This document shows positions 50,110-58,860 of a DNA stretch of 64,000 nucleotides, in pieces. The position numbers were made by a program, and so were the translations under genes. The notes under the pieces are model-generated. The model did no database searches. It was not told where the DNA came from and was given only the letters and a program-made list of their open reading frames with translations. Every line of letters starts with the position of its first letter. Position 1 is the stretch's first letter. The stretch spans positions 372,001 to 436,000 of the forward strand of contig NZ_FQUN01000003.1 of assembly GCF_900129005.1 (NCBI RefSeq), given 5' to 3'. Source of the DNA: Leeuwenhoekiella marinoflava DSM 3653 (GTDB taxonomy: Bacteria; Bacteroidota; Bacteroidia; Flavobacteriales; Flavobacteriaceae).

Positions 50110-52504
50110 GATTTTCTTTAAGTGAATCTAGCAAAGCTTTAGACTTTTCTTTTATGCTTAAAATATCAGATTTTATCTCTTCTTCCGAGACATCTTTAAG
50201 TGTAGATTTCTCCAATTTTTCAAGAATAGCAATGATTTCTGAGGCTTCAAGCTGACGCATCATGGGTAATATTTTATGTGCAGTTTCATTAATAGACTTG
50301 ATGTCTATAGTTTGTGTATCCAAGTTCTCTAAACTTTCCTCAGTACTTTTACAAAACACGTTAAGAATGCTGTTTAAAGCTTCGGTGTCGTCACCTACAA
50401 ATTCTTTCAGTTGATCAAGTTTGTATAAATCGGAGTTAGATTTTGAGACAGTTGGATTTGATTCCATGTTCTTTTTTTCTAATGTAGTTATGGCGCTTAT
50501 AGCTTGTATGAGTTCATCTGGCTTATAAGGTTTCTTTAAGTTTTCTGCGAAGCCAAAATTTGTATAATCTGCTTGTTTGAGTGTCTCGTTTCCGCTGAGC
50601 GCAATTACGGGTATTTGAGCTGTTTTTGTATATGCTTTAAGTTCTTTGATCAGTGCTACACCATCCATAACAGGCATTTGAATGTCTGAAAGGATTAGGT
50701 CATAGGTATTTGTTTGAAGCAATTTTAATGCTTCTTCTCCATTAGTTGCGGTATCCGTTTTCAATCCGTAAGGAGCTAGTGTGGCTTGCGTGAGCTTGAC
50801 TTGTGCCGGTTCATCATCAACAATTAGAATTCGTTCAATTAAATTTAGATTTTCTGTGGCAATTGAAACAGGTTCAATAAGCTGTGGCTGCTCAGTTTTT
50901 TCAACAGGAATAGTAAGTGTAAAGGTGCTTCCCTTGCCCGGAGTGCTGTCTAAAAATAATTTTCCGTTGAGTAGTTTAGTTAGCTTTTTTGAAATAGAAA
51001 GGCCTAGCCCAAAACCACCAAATTTACGCTGTGTGGTTTCTTCTGCCTGCGAGAATTCTTTAAAAATAAGTTTCTGTTTCTCTTTTGGTATTCCCTGGCC
51101 GGTATCAATAACTTTAAATTTCAGGCTGCTTTCTTGAACGTGAACTGCAATGGTGATGCTGCCTGCCTCTGTAAATTTATAAGCGTTAGTGATGAGGTTG
51201 GCGAGTATTTGCTTAATGCGAAAAGGATCACTTAAAAAGATTTGATTCGCCTCTTCAGGAATTTCTGTTATAATTTCAATACCAGATTTTACAGGTTGAG
51301 GCAAACTTACCGCCACAACATCAGCAATCAATTCTTTGGGATTAAAGGGTATTTTTTCGATAGCAATCTTACCGGCTTCCAGTTTTGCAAAATCCAGCAG
51401 ATCGTTAACCAGTTTTAAAATATAATCTCCAGACTTCTGAACGGTATCTAAATACCGCAATTGCTTAGCGTCAACGGGTGTTTTCTTGAGCAATTCTGTA
51501 AAACCTAAAACCGTATTTAAAGGAGAGCGCATATCGTGTGTAACCGTCGCCATCAGCTGTTCTCTACTTTTTAAAAGCGATTGAGCGACAGCATTACTTT
51601 TTTCAAGTTCCTTACTGTATTGCTGACTGCGGGATGCGTCTTTAAAAATCATAATAACAAAGCCCAGAGCAAGAATAATACTTATAATACCTATGATTTT
51701 TAGCGTTTTTGAAATTTCTTCAATCCGGGTGTTGAGTAAGATTTCGCGCTGTTTTGATGTCAAAGTTCCTTCGCGTTCAAGCGCGCTCAGAAGATTTCTT
51801 ATTTTAAGGTTGATATTGCGATCGTTTGCCAGCAGGGTGTTTTCGCGGTTGATGATGTTGACTTCAAGTTCTTTTTTGCGGGTTTCTATTTTTGCTAATG
51901 TTTTACGAACAGTTTGAGCCATAGAAGCCAAATCCTGATCTTGGTTTGCATTGTCTTTTCTGATGTATTCCATCATATCAACAATGACTTTCTTGGTATA
52001 TGCATCTACAGAGTCTAGTCTGGGATCATTAGCATAATCTTCAAAATAAATGTCTTCTTTAACTAGTTCATCAAGAGCCTCGTCATAATAATTACGGGAG
52101 TATTGTTCTTCTCGCAAACGCACCATAGATCTGATGTTACTGGTCTTATTTGAGAGCAACATTTTTATACTGTCTAATTGCTCATTTTGTTCTTTAGTCT
52201 CTATTAATGCTTGCAACGAATCTAACTGAATAGTGATACTATCTACCAAAACTTCATACTGACCAAATTGATTTTGAGAGCCCGTTGCCATCGCCGTTCT
52301 TCCTATGGTTTCTGCCTCATAAAGATAACTTAGCGCATTACTGGTAAACGTGAGTTTCTGATTAGTTGCTTGTTCTTTTTTAGGAGGGTATATAAAGGTT
52401 TTAATCTGTGGATAAATAAACCAAATAGCAAAAAATATGAGTAAACCTATTAGGAGGTAGCCCGTTAAGACCTTAAGCGTTATAGAACGTTTAGTGTTTT
52501 TCAT
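50099..52504 (-). CDS. Hybrid sensor histidine kinase with receiver and Hpt domains
   Basis: The 801-residue kinase has a membrane helix (about 10-30), a long periplasmic helical sensor region, a second helix near 272-290, HisKA with the phospho-His near 322 (THDMRSPLN), HATPase (LITNAYKF, DTGQGIPKE, GFGLGLSISKK), a receiver (ILIVDDEP; phospho-Asp near 605 in DLILSDIQMP) and a C-terminal Hpt-like domain with His near 741 (ETAHKILPMMRQLEA). It can thus hold a complete phosphorelay, the last step of which may be to the convergent response regulator. The signal is unknown. Confidence 0.93.
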   Translation of the reverse strand: MKNTKRSITLKVLTGYLLIGLLIFFAIWFIYPQIKTFIYPPKKEQATNQKLTFTSNALSYLYEAETIGRTAMATGSQNQFGQYEVLVDSITIQLDSLQALIETKEQNEQLDSIKMLLSNKTSNIRSMVRLREEQYSRNYYDEALDELVKEDIYFEDYANDPRLDSVDAYTKKVIVDMMEYIRKDNANQDQDLASMAQTVRKTLAKIETRKKELEVNIINRENTLLANDRNINLKIRNLLSALEREGTLTSKQREILLNTRIEEISKTLKIIGIISIILALGFVIMIFKDASRSQQYSKELEKSNAVAQSLLKSREQLMATVTHDMRSPLNTVLGFTELLKKTPVDAKQLRYLDTVQKSGDYILKLVNDLLDFAKLEAGKIAIEKIPFNPKELIADVVAVSLPQPVKSGIEIITEIPEEANQIFLSDPFRIKQILANLITNAYKFTEAGSITIAVHVQESSLKFKVIDTGQGIPKEKQKLIFKEFSQAEETTQRKFGGFGLGLSISKKLTKLLNGKLFLDSTPGKGSTFTLTIPVEKTEQPQLIEPVSIATENLNLIERILIVDDEPAQVKLTQATLAPYGLKTDTATNGEEALKLLQTNTYDLILSDIQMPVMDGVALIKELKAYTKTAQIPVIALSGNETLKQADYTNFGFAENLKKPYKPDELIQAISAITTLEKKNMESNPTVSKSNSDLYKLDQLKEFVGDDTEALNSILNVFCKSTEESLENLDTQTIDIKSINETAHKILPMMRQLEASEIIAILEKLEKSTLKDVSEEEIKSDILSIKEKSKALLDSLKENLTA

Positions 52505-52572
52505 AAGTTCTAAAATTAAACTACCCCAAAATAAAACCCCTTAAATTTTTTATAAAAGCAGAAATATTGCAT

Positions 52573-52580
52573 TACATTTG
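52573..52580 (+). promoter_or_regulatory. Promoter -7 box of the thiamin receptor transcript
   Basis: TACATTTG matches TAnnTTTG and lies just before the TPP riboswitch, where the transcript should start. Confidence 0.6.
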
Positions 52581-52589
52581 TCGCCTAAT

Positions 52590-52683
52590 CTCAAAGGGGT
52601 GCTTAAACTTCTGTTTAGACAGAAAGCGAGCTGAGATCATACCCAATGAACCTGGGCGGATAATGCCGCCAAGGGAATCGCTT
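52590..52683 (+). promoter_or_regulatory. TPP riboswitch (THI element)
   Basis: The conserved THI parts appear in order: GGGGTGC (52596-52602), a variable stem, GCTGAGATCATACCC, TGAACCTG, CGGATAATGCCG and AAGGGAA. It would bind thiamin pyrophosphate and switch off the TonB receptor encoded downstream. Confidence 0.95.
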
Positions 52684-52764
52684 AAAATACCGGTTAAGAT
52701 CGGGTTTGTTTTAAGGAACATTGCATTTATTAACTAATAGTAACACGGAATAATTGCCCCTTTT

Positions 52765-52785
52765 ATTCGTAATATTTTTACGAAT
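52765..52785 (+). promoter_or_regulatory. Hairpin overlapping the start codon of the thiamin receptor
   Basis: ATTCGTAA (52765-52772), loop TATTT, TTACGAAT (52778-52785) is a perfect 8-bp stem. The first two bases of the ATG (52784) are paired. Candidate expression platform of the riboswitch. Confidence 0.55.
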
Positions 52786-54994
52786 GAAAACACTTTTATT
52801 CGCCTGTGCTGCCAGCTTAACAGCTTTTGGTACACTCGCACAACAAACACCGCAAGACAGCACAGACGTCAATAAACTTGATGAGGTTCTCGTAAAATCA
52901 ATCAGGGTAGATGCAGATTCACCCATTACCTACAGCAACCTTTCTAAAGAAGAAATTAATGAGCGTAATCTGGGACAAGATTTACCCATTTTACTCAATT
53001 ATCTGCCTAGTGTAGTAACAACTTCTGATGCAGGATCAGGAATAGGTTATACTGGTTTTCGCGTTCGCGGAACAGGGAATCAGGGGATTAATGTGACCAT
53101 TAACGGGATTCCATATAACGATACAGAAAGTCTGGGTAGTTTTTTTGTAAACCTACAGGATTTTAGCAGTTCTATACAAAGTGTACAGTTGCAACGTGGA
53201 GTAGGGACTTCTACTAATGGAGCCGGAGCTTTTGGTGCAAGTTTAAATATACTTACCGATGCGGCAGACGATAAAGCCTATGCTCAGGTAAGTGCTTCAG
53301 GCGGATCGTTTAATACCCGCAGAGCCAATGTGAAATTTGCTACAGGCTTGATTAGCGACCATTTTAGTTTTTCCGGAAGGCTTTCAACCATAAAATCTAA
53401 TGGCTATGTAGACCGCGCGAGTTCTGACTTGAAATCTTATTTTTTACAAGGGGAATATCGTAATGAAAATACGCTGCTTAAAGCAATCGTTTTTGGAGGT
53501 CATGAGATTACGTATCAGTCTTGGAATGGTATTGATAAGCAGACATTAGAAACCAATCGAACGTATAATCCCATAGGTTTTCAATATGATGATGCCGGAA
53601 ATCTGGAAGGTTTTTATGAAAATCAGGTTGACAATTATAAACAAGATCACGTGCAATTATTATGGAATCAAAAATACGGTGGCGGCTGGTCTACCAATCT
53701 GGCATTGAACTATACAATGGGGCGCGGCTTTTTTGAAGAATATGTAGACTCTTGGTATTATGCCAATGTCAATTTTTCTAACGATGCCACGTTTGATTTT
53801 ATAGGCTGGGAACCTTATGAAGTAGGTGGAGCGTTGCAAACAGATACCGATTTAATACGCCGTCGTTGGTTAGATAATCGCTACTATGTTGCGAATTTGA
53901 CTACCAATTATTCTGATAAAAACATCGATTTTGATGCTGGTATTTTTGGTAGTATTTATACCGGTGATCACTATGGTGAGATTATCTGGGCGCGTTATTT
54001 TTCACAAACAGAAGAGGCTGGTTATCGGTATTATAATGGTATCGCAGATAAAAATGAGTTTACCACTTTTGCTAAAGCAACCTGGAGAATTAATGATACG
54101 TGGAGTGTATTTGGAGATTTGCAAGGTAGGTTTATTTCTTATGAGACTAATGGTCAGGCTGATGATACAACGCCATTTACAATTGATAAAGATTACTCAT
54201 TTTTCAATCCTAAAGCGGGTTTGACGTTTACTGTTGATGAGTCAAGTAAAGTATATGCTTCTTATGCCAGAGCTAATCGAGAACCTAACCGGACCGATTT
54301 TGAAAATGGAAATCCGATTCCGGAAAGTTTGAATGATTTTGAGCTGGGATACCGTTTTACTAAAGATCGTGCGCGTATTTATGCAAATGTGTATTATATG
54401 GATTATCGTGATCAACTAGTCTTAACTGGTGCAATTGACGATGTGGGAGCACCAATACGTCAAAATAGTGGTTCTAGTTACCGTTTAGGAGTAGAAGTAG
54501 AAGCTGGTTTTCAGTTAGGGAGACAATTTGCGATTTCACCCAATATAGCTTTAAGCACGAATAAAAACCGAGATTTTTTCTTCCAAAGAGATGGTGTTTT
54601 ACAGAATTTAGGAAATACGAATATTTCTTTTTCACCTAATGTAGTTGCCGGTAATCGTATTGATTTTTTCCCGATTCAAAATTTGCGTTTTTCACTGTTG
54701 TCTAAATATGTTGGGGAACAATATCTGGGTAATATAGATGCAGCAAGTTCTAAGCTTGAAGCTTACTTTATAAACGATTTAAACTTTCAGTATGATTTAG
54801 AAGAAATAGGTTTTGCTAAGTCAATTACATTAACCGCTTTGGTTAATAATATCTTCAGTGAAGAATATGTTTCTAACGGATATTTTTTCACCTATGATGA
54901 TGCGAGTTCAGGTAGTGTAACAACTGTTGAAGGAGCAGGATATTATCCGCAGGCAAAAATCAACTTTTTAGTAGGAGCTACTGTGCGATTTTAG
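52784..54994 (+). CDS. TonB-dependent outer-membrane receptor, probably for thiamin
   Basis: The 736-residue receptor has a signal peptide (to GTLAQ), a plug domain (LDEVLVKSIRVDADSPITYSNLSKEEI, VRGTGNQGINVTINGIPYND) and a barrel ending KINFLVGATVRF. No CarboxypepD_reg domain is present, unlike the other receptors here. The upstream TPP riboswitch marks it as the outer-membrane route for thiamin or its precursors. The start is the ATG at 52784; a TTG frame 30 nt upstream (52754) would run through the hairpin. Confidence 0.92.
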   Translation: MKTLLFACAASLTAFGTLAQQTPQDSTDVNKLDEVLVKSIRVDADSPITYSNLSKEEINERNLGQDLPILLNYLPSVVTTSDAGSGIGYTGFRVRGTGNQGINVTINGIPYNDTESLGSFFVNLQDFSSSIQSVQLQRGVGTSTNGAGAFGASLNILTDAADDKAYAQVSASGGSFNTRRANVKFATGLISDHFSFSGRLSTIKSNGYVDRASSDLKSYFLQGEYRNENTLLKAIVFGGHEITYQSWNGIDKQTLETNRTYNPIGFQYDDAGNLEGFYENQVDNYKQDHVQLLWNQKYGGGWSTNLALNYTMGRGFFEEYVDSWYYANVNFSNDATFDFIGWEPYEVGGALQTDTDLIRRRWLDNRYYVANLTTNYSDKNIDFDAGIFGSIYTGDHYGEIIWARYFSQTEEAGYRYYNGIADKNEFTTFAKATWRINDTWSVFGDLQGRFISYETNGQADDTTPFTIDKDYSFFNPKAGLTFTVDESSKVYASYARANREPNRTDFENGNPIPESLNDFELGYRFTKDRARIYANVYYMDYRDQLVLTGAIDDVGAPIRQNSGSSYRLGVEVEAGFQLGRQFAISPNIALSTNKNRDFFFQRDGVLQNLGNTNISFSPNVVAGNRIDFFPIQNLRFSLLSKYVGEQYLGNIDAASSKLEAYFINDLNFQYDLEEIGFAKSITLTALVNNIFSEEYVSNGYFFTYDDASSGSVTTVEGAGYYPQAKINFLVGATVRF

Positions 54995-55014
54995 AGGATT
55001 TTACAGTCAATCTT

Positions 55015-55040
55015 AAAAGCCGGCAGATGTCGGCTTTTTT
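55015..55040. terminator. Bidirectional terminator after the thiamin receptor
   Basis: AAAAGCCGGC (55015-55024), loop AGAT, GTCGGCTTTT (55029-55038), one G-U pair, T-run on both strands. It also serves the convergent lipoprotein. Confidence 0.88.
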
Positions 55041-55485
55041 AATTTGAAATAATAATATTATTTCCGTTTTCTGAAACCCGGTATTCAATAAGTGTGTAAG
55101 GCAATTCTTGATTGAGATCTTGACCAGTATAAAGCGTGTATCTATTGTCTTCACACGAGCAGTTTGCTTCTACGCCATTTAAATTCATCGTAGAACAGCT
55201 GTTGGGTACGTGATTGGGATCTGTAGCTTCCCAGGCACGTATAGAAGAACCGGTATTTATCACAAAAATCCCGCGTACTCCTGCGTTAGGCACGTAAATG
55301 GCATTTCCGGGAAATTGTAATATTTTATATTCAGGAAAGTTTGTATTTAAATCAATAGAAAATGAGAGGGGATTGATATTCGGGTTGTTGATGCGGTTGT
55401 CGTCAGAGCTACACGAAAAAGCCAGTGTGCAAAAGACAGCAATTAGCCCTCTTTTAAAAATTTTAATAGAAGATGAGATTGTCAA
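55039..55485 (-). CDS. Rieske-like lipoprotein lacking cluster ligands
   Basis: The 148-residue lipoprotein (TLAFSC lipobox) has a fold pattern like Flavobacteria Rieske-type proteins (IYVPNAGVRGIFVINTGSSIRAWEATDPNHVPNSCSTMNLNGVEANCSCEDNRYTLYTGQ), but the two Cys-x-His clusters needed for [2Fe-2S] are not complete, so no cluster is expected. The Cys may form disulfides. Start is taken as TTG at 55485; a TTG at 55509 would lengthen the signal. The call is tentative. Confidence 0.55.
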   Translation of the reverse strand: MTISSSIKIFKRGLIAVFCTLAFSCSSDDNRINNPNINPLSFSIDLNTNFPEYKILQFPGNAIYVPNAGVRGIFVINTGSSIRAWEATDPNHVPNSCSTMNLNGVEANCSCEDNRYTLYTGQDLNQELPYTLIEYRVSENGNNIIISN

Positions 55486-55521
55486 TTTATAAGATTTTAG
55501 AAGTAACAATTAATAAATTCG

Positions 55522-55529
55522 TATATTAG
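55522..55529 (+). promoter_or_regulatory. Possible promoter -7 box of greA
   Basis: TATATTAG has one mismatch to TAnnTTTG. It lies about 130 nt before greA and just before the hairpin at 55538. Confidence 0.3.
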
Positions 55530-55537
55530 CAATACTT

Positions 55538-55564
55538 AATCCCGTTTATTAATGGGATTTTTTG
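55538..55564 (+). terminator. Terminator-like hairpin in the greA leader
   Basis: AATCCC (55538-55543), about 10-nt loop, GGGATT (55554-55559) and a T-run. No plus-strand gene ends here, so it may act as an attenuator for greA. Confidence 0.55.
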
Positions 55565-55657
55565 TGTTTATATATCAGGGTAAGACTTTACCATAATATA
55601 GATACAATTGTTAAACGATAATTACATACATCGCATTGTGCATAAATAAACGAAGTT

Positions 55658-56134
55658 ATGAGTAAAGTATCATACTATACCGCAGAAGGACTAAAAAAAT
55701 TAAAAGACGAACTCAATCAGTTAAAGGATGTTGAGCGTCCTAAAGCTTCGCAGGCTATTGCAGAAGCTCGTGATAAAGGAGATTTGAGTGAAAACGCAGA
55801 ATATGATGCTGCAAAAGAAGCTCAGGGAATGTTAGAGATGCGCATTTCTAAAATGGAAGAAATTGTGTCAAACGCACGTATTATTGATGAGTCGCAATTA
55901 GACACTTCAAAAGCGTTGGTGCATTCTACAGTAAAGATTAAAAATCAAACCAATGGTCAGGAAATGACCTATAAGTTAGTAGCACAAAGTGAAGCCGATC
56001 TAAAAAGCGGAAAGATCTCTGTGGATTCTCCTATAGGGAAAGGTTTGCTAGGTAAAAAAGTAGGCGAAGTAGCTGAAGTAAGTGTACCTAATGGGACTAT
56101 GAAATTTGACATTCTTGAAATAAGCAGAGCGTAA
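55658..56134 (+). CDS. greA: Transcription elongation factor GreA
   Basis: GreA rescues backtracked RNA polymerase by aiding transcript cleavage. The 158-residue protein has the N-terminal coiled coil (YYTAEGLKKLKDELNQLKDVERPKASQAIAEARDKGDLSENAEYDAAKEAQ), with the acidic tip DLSENAEYD, and the C-terminal FKBP-like domain (VGSTV-like ALVHSTVKIKNQ, SPIGKGLLGKKVGE). Single gene with a hairpin in its leader. Confidence 0.97.
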   Translation: MSKVSYYTAEGLKKLKDELNQLKDVERPKASQAIAEARDKGDLSENAEYDAAKEAQGMLEMRISKMEEIVSNARIIDESQLDTSKALVHSTVKIKNQTNGQEMTYKLVAQSEADLKSGKISVDSPIGKGLLGKKVGEVAEVSVPNGTMKFDILEISRA

Positions 56135-56153
56135 TGCTGTTGGTTTTGGTATT

Positions 56154-56204
56154 AAAAGCTGAGCTCAATTAATCAATTAAGATATTTTTTTGAGCTCAGC
56201 TTTT
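56154..56204. terminator. Long bidirectional terminator between greA and the hydrolase gene
   Basis: AAAAGCTGAGCTCAA (56154-56168) and TTGAGCTCAGCTTTT (56190-56204) are perfect 15-bp arms around a 21-nt loop. Confidence 0.85.
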
Positions 56205-56214
56205 AAATTTTAAA

Positions 56215-58794
56215 CTACCTCCAGATAAAGTCACCTTCTTCAACAGACCAATCATTACCAAAAAAACCACTGGCTTTTACGCCTTCAATCCCTTTTGTAA
56301 TCATGGTTTTGTCAAAAATTAATACATCAGGAAAAGTGGTTCCGTTCTCGAGGTAATCATTTGCATAAGCAGCTTTCATACCTTCAATACCAGTGCCTGT
56401 TACAACTCCTATACTTGCTTTAGGACTTTGTTTTCTGGGATAAATGAACAATGCACCCCAAGTATTTCCGGTAAGTGATTTTGAACCTACTTTCATTGTA
56501 TTTGTAGTTACCTGTATAGGGCAGTCTTTTAGAAGTTTGTTCCAAGCTGTATTATTGCTCTTATTTCCATAGATGATAATATTTTGATTAGGAAAGCTAC
56601 TTGCTTTAAAATCACGATCCCGTACTACCTCTACGGAACCATTTGCTCGGTACCAAAATTTTTCTGCATCAAATTTGGCTCTGTTGTAGTACCACTCATT
56701 TTCTTCATTAGAACCGTTAGAGGCGTAAACAAAAACCATATTGTTTCTAAAGGCATCTTTAAATCCGCCATTCCTATCTGGACCTTTTTTCGAGGCTGAG
56801 GGAGCTGTTGTAATTGTCCATTTTTTTGAATTATTTTTTAAGTAAATTGTCTCTTTTGAGGTGGTAACTAATTGTTGGTTGTCTATAACTAAGGTGTCAT
56901 TTGCATTTTTTAGGTCTTGTAAATCTATTTGCAAAAGAGCCGTATTTAAGGTGGTTATAACTAATTTACCTTTTTCTTTTTTTAACAGAAATGAGCTTAT
57001 TTCGAAAGGTTTTTCTTGTTGAATAATGCTTACATAGTGGGAGCTAGCAGAGACTCCGGGGGAGCCGGTGTAAAACTCAATCTCATCGATATCTTCTGAT
57101 TTTTTGATTTTTCGAGCTTTAAAAAAATCAAAAAGCAACGGGTAATCTACACTCTCGTCTCCATACCAGTGAGTCCCGTCAGGATATTCATAATATGAAA
57201 AGTCGTTATGAAAAGTACCAAGTCTTGCGCGCATATCACGGGCTATTGAAGTAGGAACAACATTGTCTTTCTCTCCATGTAAAACATAGACTCCGTAATG
57301 GAGGTAGTTGCGTTTTAATTTTAATGTGCGGCTAGGGTTACCTGCTCTACGAATCATGGAATCTAAAAGAGCATCAGTTTCGTTATTAAAAGATAGTGTG
57401 GTCTTTTTCAAAAACTCATCTTTTGTAATGCCAAACCTATCAAAATTTTCTGCAGGCATTTCTTTCATACGTTTAATAGAATTGTTGCGATATAGCAGAA
57501 GATCGGGATAGCCAGCACAAGGAGCAATAGCTGCAAAACGATCAGGATATGTTGCACCCAGATACCATGTGCCATGTCCCCCCATTGAATGTCCTGTTAA
57601 ATAGGTGTGTTGTTTATCTGTTTTAAGCAATTTTTCGGCTTCGTCAAGAACTTCTAGAGCGTCAAGTCTTCCCCAGTCTTCCCAGGCAAAACCGTAAGGT
57701 CTACGATTTGTAGGAGCTACCAGATGCCCCCAGTCTTTCTGTTTGTATGCATTTGCTTGATTCACTGCTTCTACAGAAGCACCGTGAACAGATAAAAATA
57801 AGGCCTGATTATCTTTGTCTTTAGTCAGCGAAGGAGCTAAACTATAATACTGAACACTACCATCAATGTGACTAATAAAAGTATTTTTATGGTGCTTGTA
57901 CTTTGATTTAACGCTGAGTTCTAACGTGTCTATGCTTAATTTATTTCCAGATTTATCAAGTAATGTTATAAAAGCAGTTGTCATTTTTTGAGTTGCTAAA
58001 TCGTTAGGGACCGGTATTTTAAATGGAACTTTTCTGACGATAAGAGGAGATATATTTGGAAGTGTAGTGGTGATCTCAGCATGACCTACTTTTACGTGAA
58101 TCTTTCCATTTATAAACCATTCATCTGTTGCATTCATTACCCTAATCGCACCTAACAAAGGTTTAGATTCTTCAATTAGAAGATCTGGAAGTGTCAGATC
58201 TCTTTTTGTAAATTGAATGGGTTGGTCAGCTTTCAAAAGCCTTGCGCGCATATTACTAAATCGTCCACCAGAGAGTATAAATTCATTTTTACCTTTGTTG
58301 AGTTTTATAGGTATCAAATTCCATCCAAAATCATAATGATCACCCTCGTGAGGTAGACCATTAATCAAAACGTTGGTATGGCCCGAAGCATCAAAAATAA
58401 CAGTTTGTTCAATTTTAGAATTGTATTCTAAATATAGATAACCAGATCTTAGACCTTTATCATTAAATTCATTTTTTTCTTTTGTTTTTATAGGTTTCCA
58501 CTCAAGAGTTTCTCCAGAAAAAGAATCTATTATTTTAATTTCTTGAATTGGGGTATTTACTTCTTTATTCAATATTTCAGCGAAAACAGGGTCTCTTGAA
58601 ACGGCATCAGTATTATAAGAAAATCCTTTTTTATTTAAAATCAGACCTTCATTAAATAGATGAAGTATGGTTCCTTCATTAACGTCTTCTACTTTTTCTT
58701 TTCCAAAATATTGAACAATGTTTCCTTGTTTGGTTTGAGCAAATGAAAAAGAGGTTATTGTGAGTAAACTGTATAAAAGCCAGCTAAATTTCAT
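56215..58794 (-). CDS. Large secreted alpha/beta hydrolase of a SusC/SusD locus
   Basis: The 859-residue exported enzyme (signal MKFSWLLYSLLTITSFSFAQ) has a prolyl-oligopeptidase/esterase-type domain: nucleophile Ser in GHSMGGHGTWY (near 401), a likely acid in HGEKDNVVPTSI (near 508) and His in DGTHWYGDE (near 539). The N-terminal half holds beta-sandwich parts; the C-terminal third is beta-rich, with no domain I can name. It lies downstream of susD in the same direction, so its product should act on the substrate bound by the SusCD pair. The substrate (ester-bearing glycan or peptide) is not evident. Confidence 0.8.
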   Translation of the reverse strand: MKFSWLLYSLLTITSFSFAQTKQGNIVQYFGKEKVEDVNEGTILHLFNEGLILNKKGFSYNTDAVSRDPVFAEILNKEVNTPIQEIKIIDSFSGETLEWKPIKTKEKNEFNDKGLRSGYLYLEYNSKIEQTVIFDASGHTNVLINGLPHEGDHYDFGWNLIPIKLNKGKNEFILSGGRFSNMRARLLKADQPIQFTKRDLTLPDLLIEESKPLLGAIRVMNATDEWFINGKIHVKVGHAEITTTLPNISPLIVRKVPFKIPVPNDLATQKMTTAFITLLDKSGNKLSIDTLELSVKSKYKHHKNTFISHIDGSVQYYSLAPSLTKDKDNQALFLSVHGASVEAVNQANAYKQKDWGHLVAPTNRRPYGFAWEDWGRLDALEVLDEAEKLLKTDKQHTYLTGHSMGGHGTWYLGATYPDRFAAIAPCAGYPDLLLYRNNSIKRMKEMPAENFDRFGITKDEFLKKTTLSFNNETDALLDSMIRRAGNPSRTLKLKRNYLHYGVYVLHGEKDNVVPTSIARDMRARLGTFHNDFSYYEYPDGTHWYGDESVDYPLLFDFFKARKIKKSEDIDEIEFYTGSPGVSASSHYVSIIQQEKPFEISSFLLKKEKGKLVITTLNTALLQIDLQDLKNANDTLVIDNQQLVTTSKETIYLKNNSKKWTITTAPSASKKGPDRNGGFKDAFRNNMVFVYASNGSNEENEWYYNRAKFDAEKFWYRANGSVEVVRDRDFKASSFPNQNIIIYGNKSNNTAWNKLLKDCPIQVTTNTMKVGSKSLTGNTWGALFIYPRKQSPKASIGVVTGTGIEGMKAAYANDYLENGTTFPDVLIFDKTMITKGIEGVKASGFFGNDWSVEEGDFIWR

Positions 58795-58816
58795 TGTGTG
58801 TAATTGTTTAAATTAA

Positions 58817-58842
58817 AACGGGTCATTAAATAATGACCCGTT
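58817..58842 (-). terminator. Hairpin between susD and the hydrolase gene
   Basis: AACGGGTCATTA (58817-58828) and TAATGACCCGTT (58831-58842) are perfect 12-bp arms with a T-rich tract on the minus strand. It may attenuate read-through from susCD to the hydrolase gene. Confidence 0.75.
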
Positions 58843-58860
58843 AGATTTAATGTTTATAAC

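Noticed and set aside
52754-52783. TTG start giving the thiamin receptor ten extra residues
   Set aside because: The frame runs through the start-codon hairpin and the signal peptide begins properly at ATG 52784.
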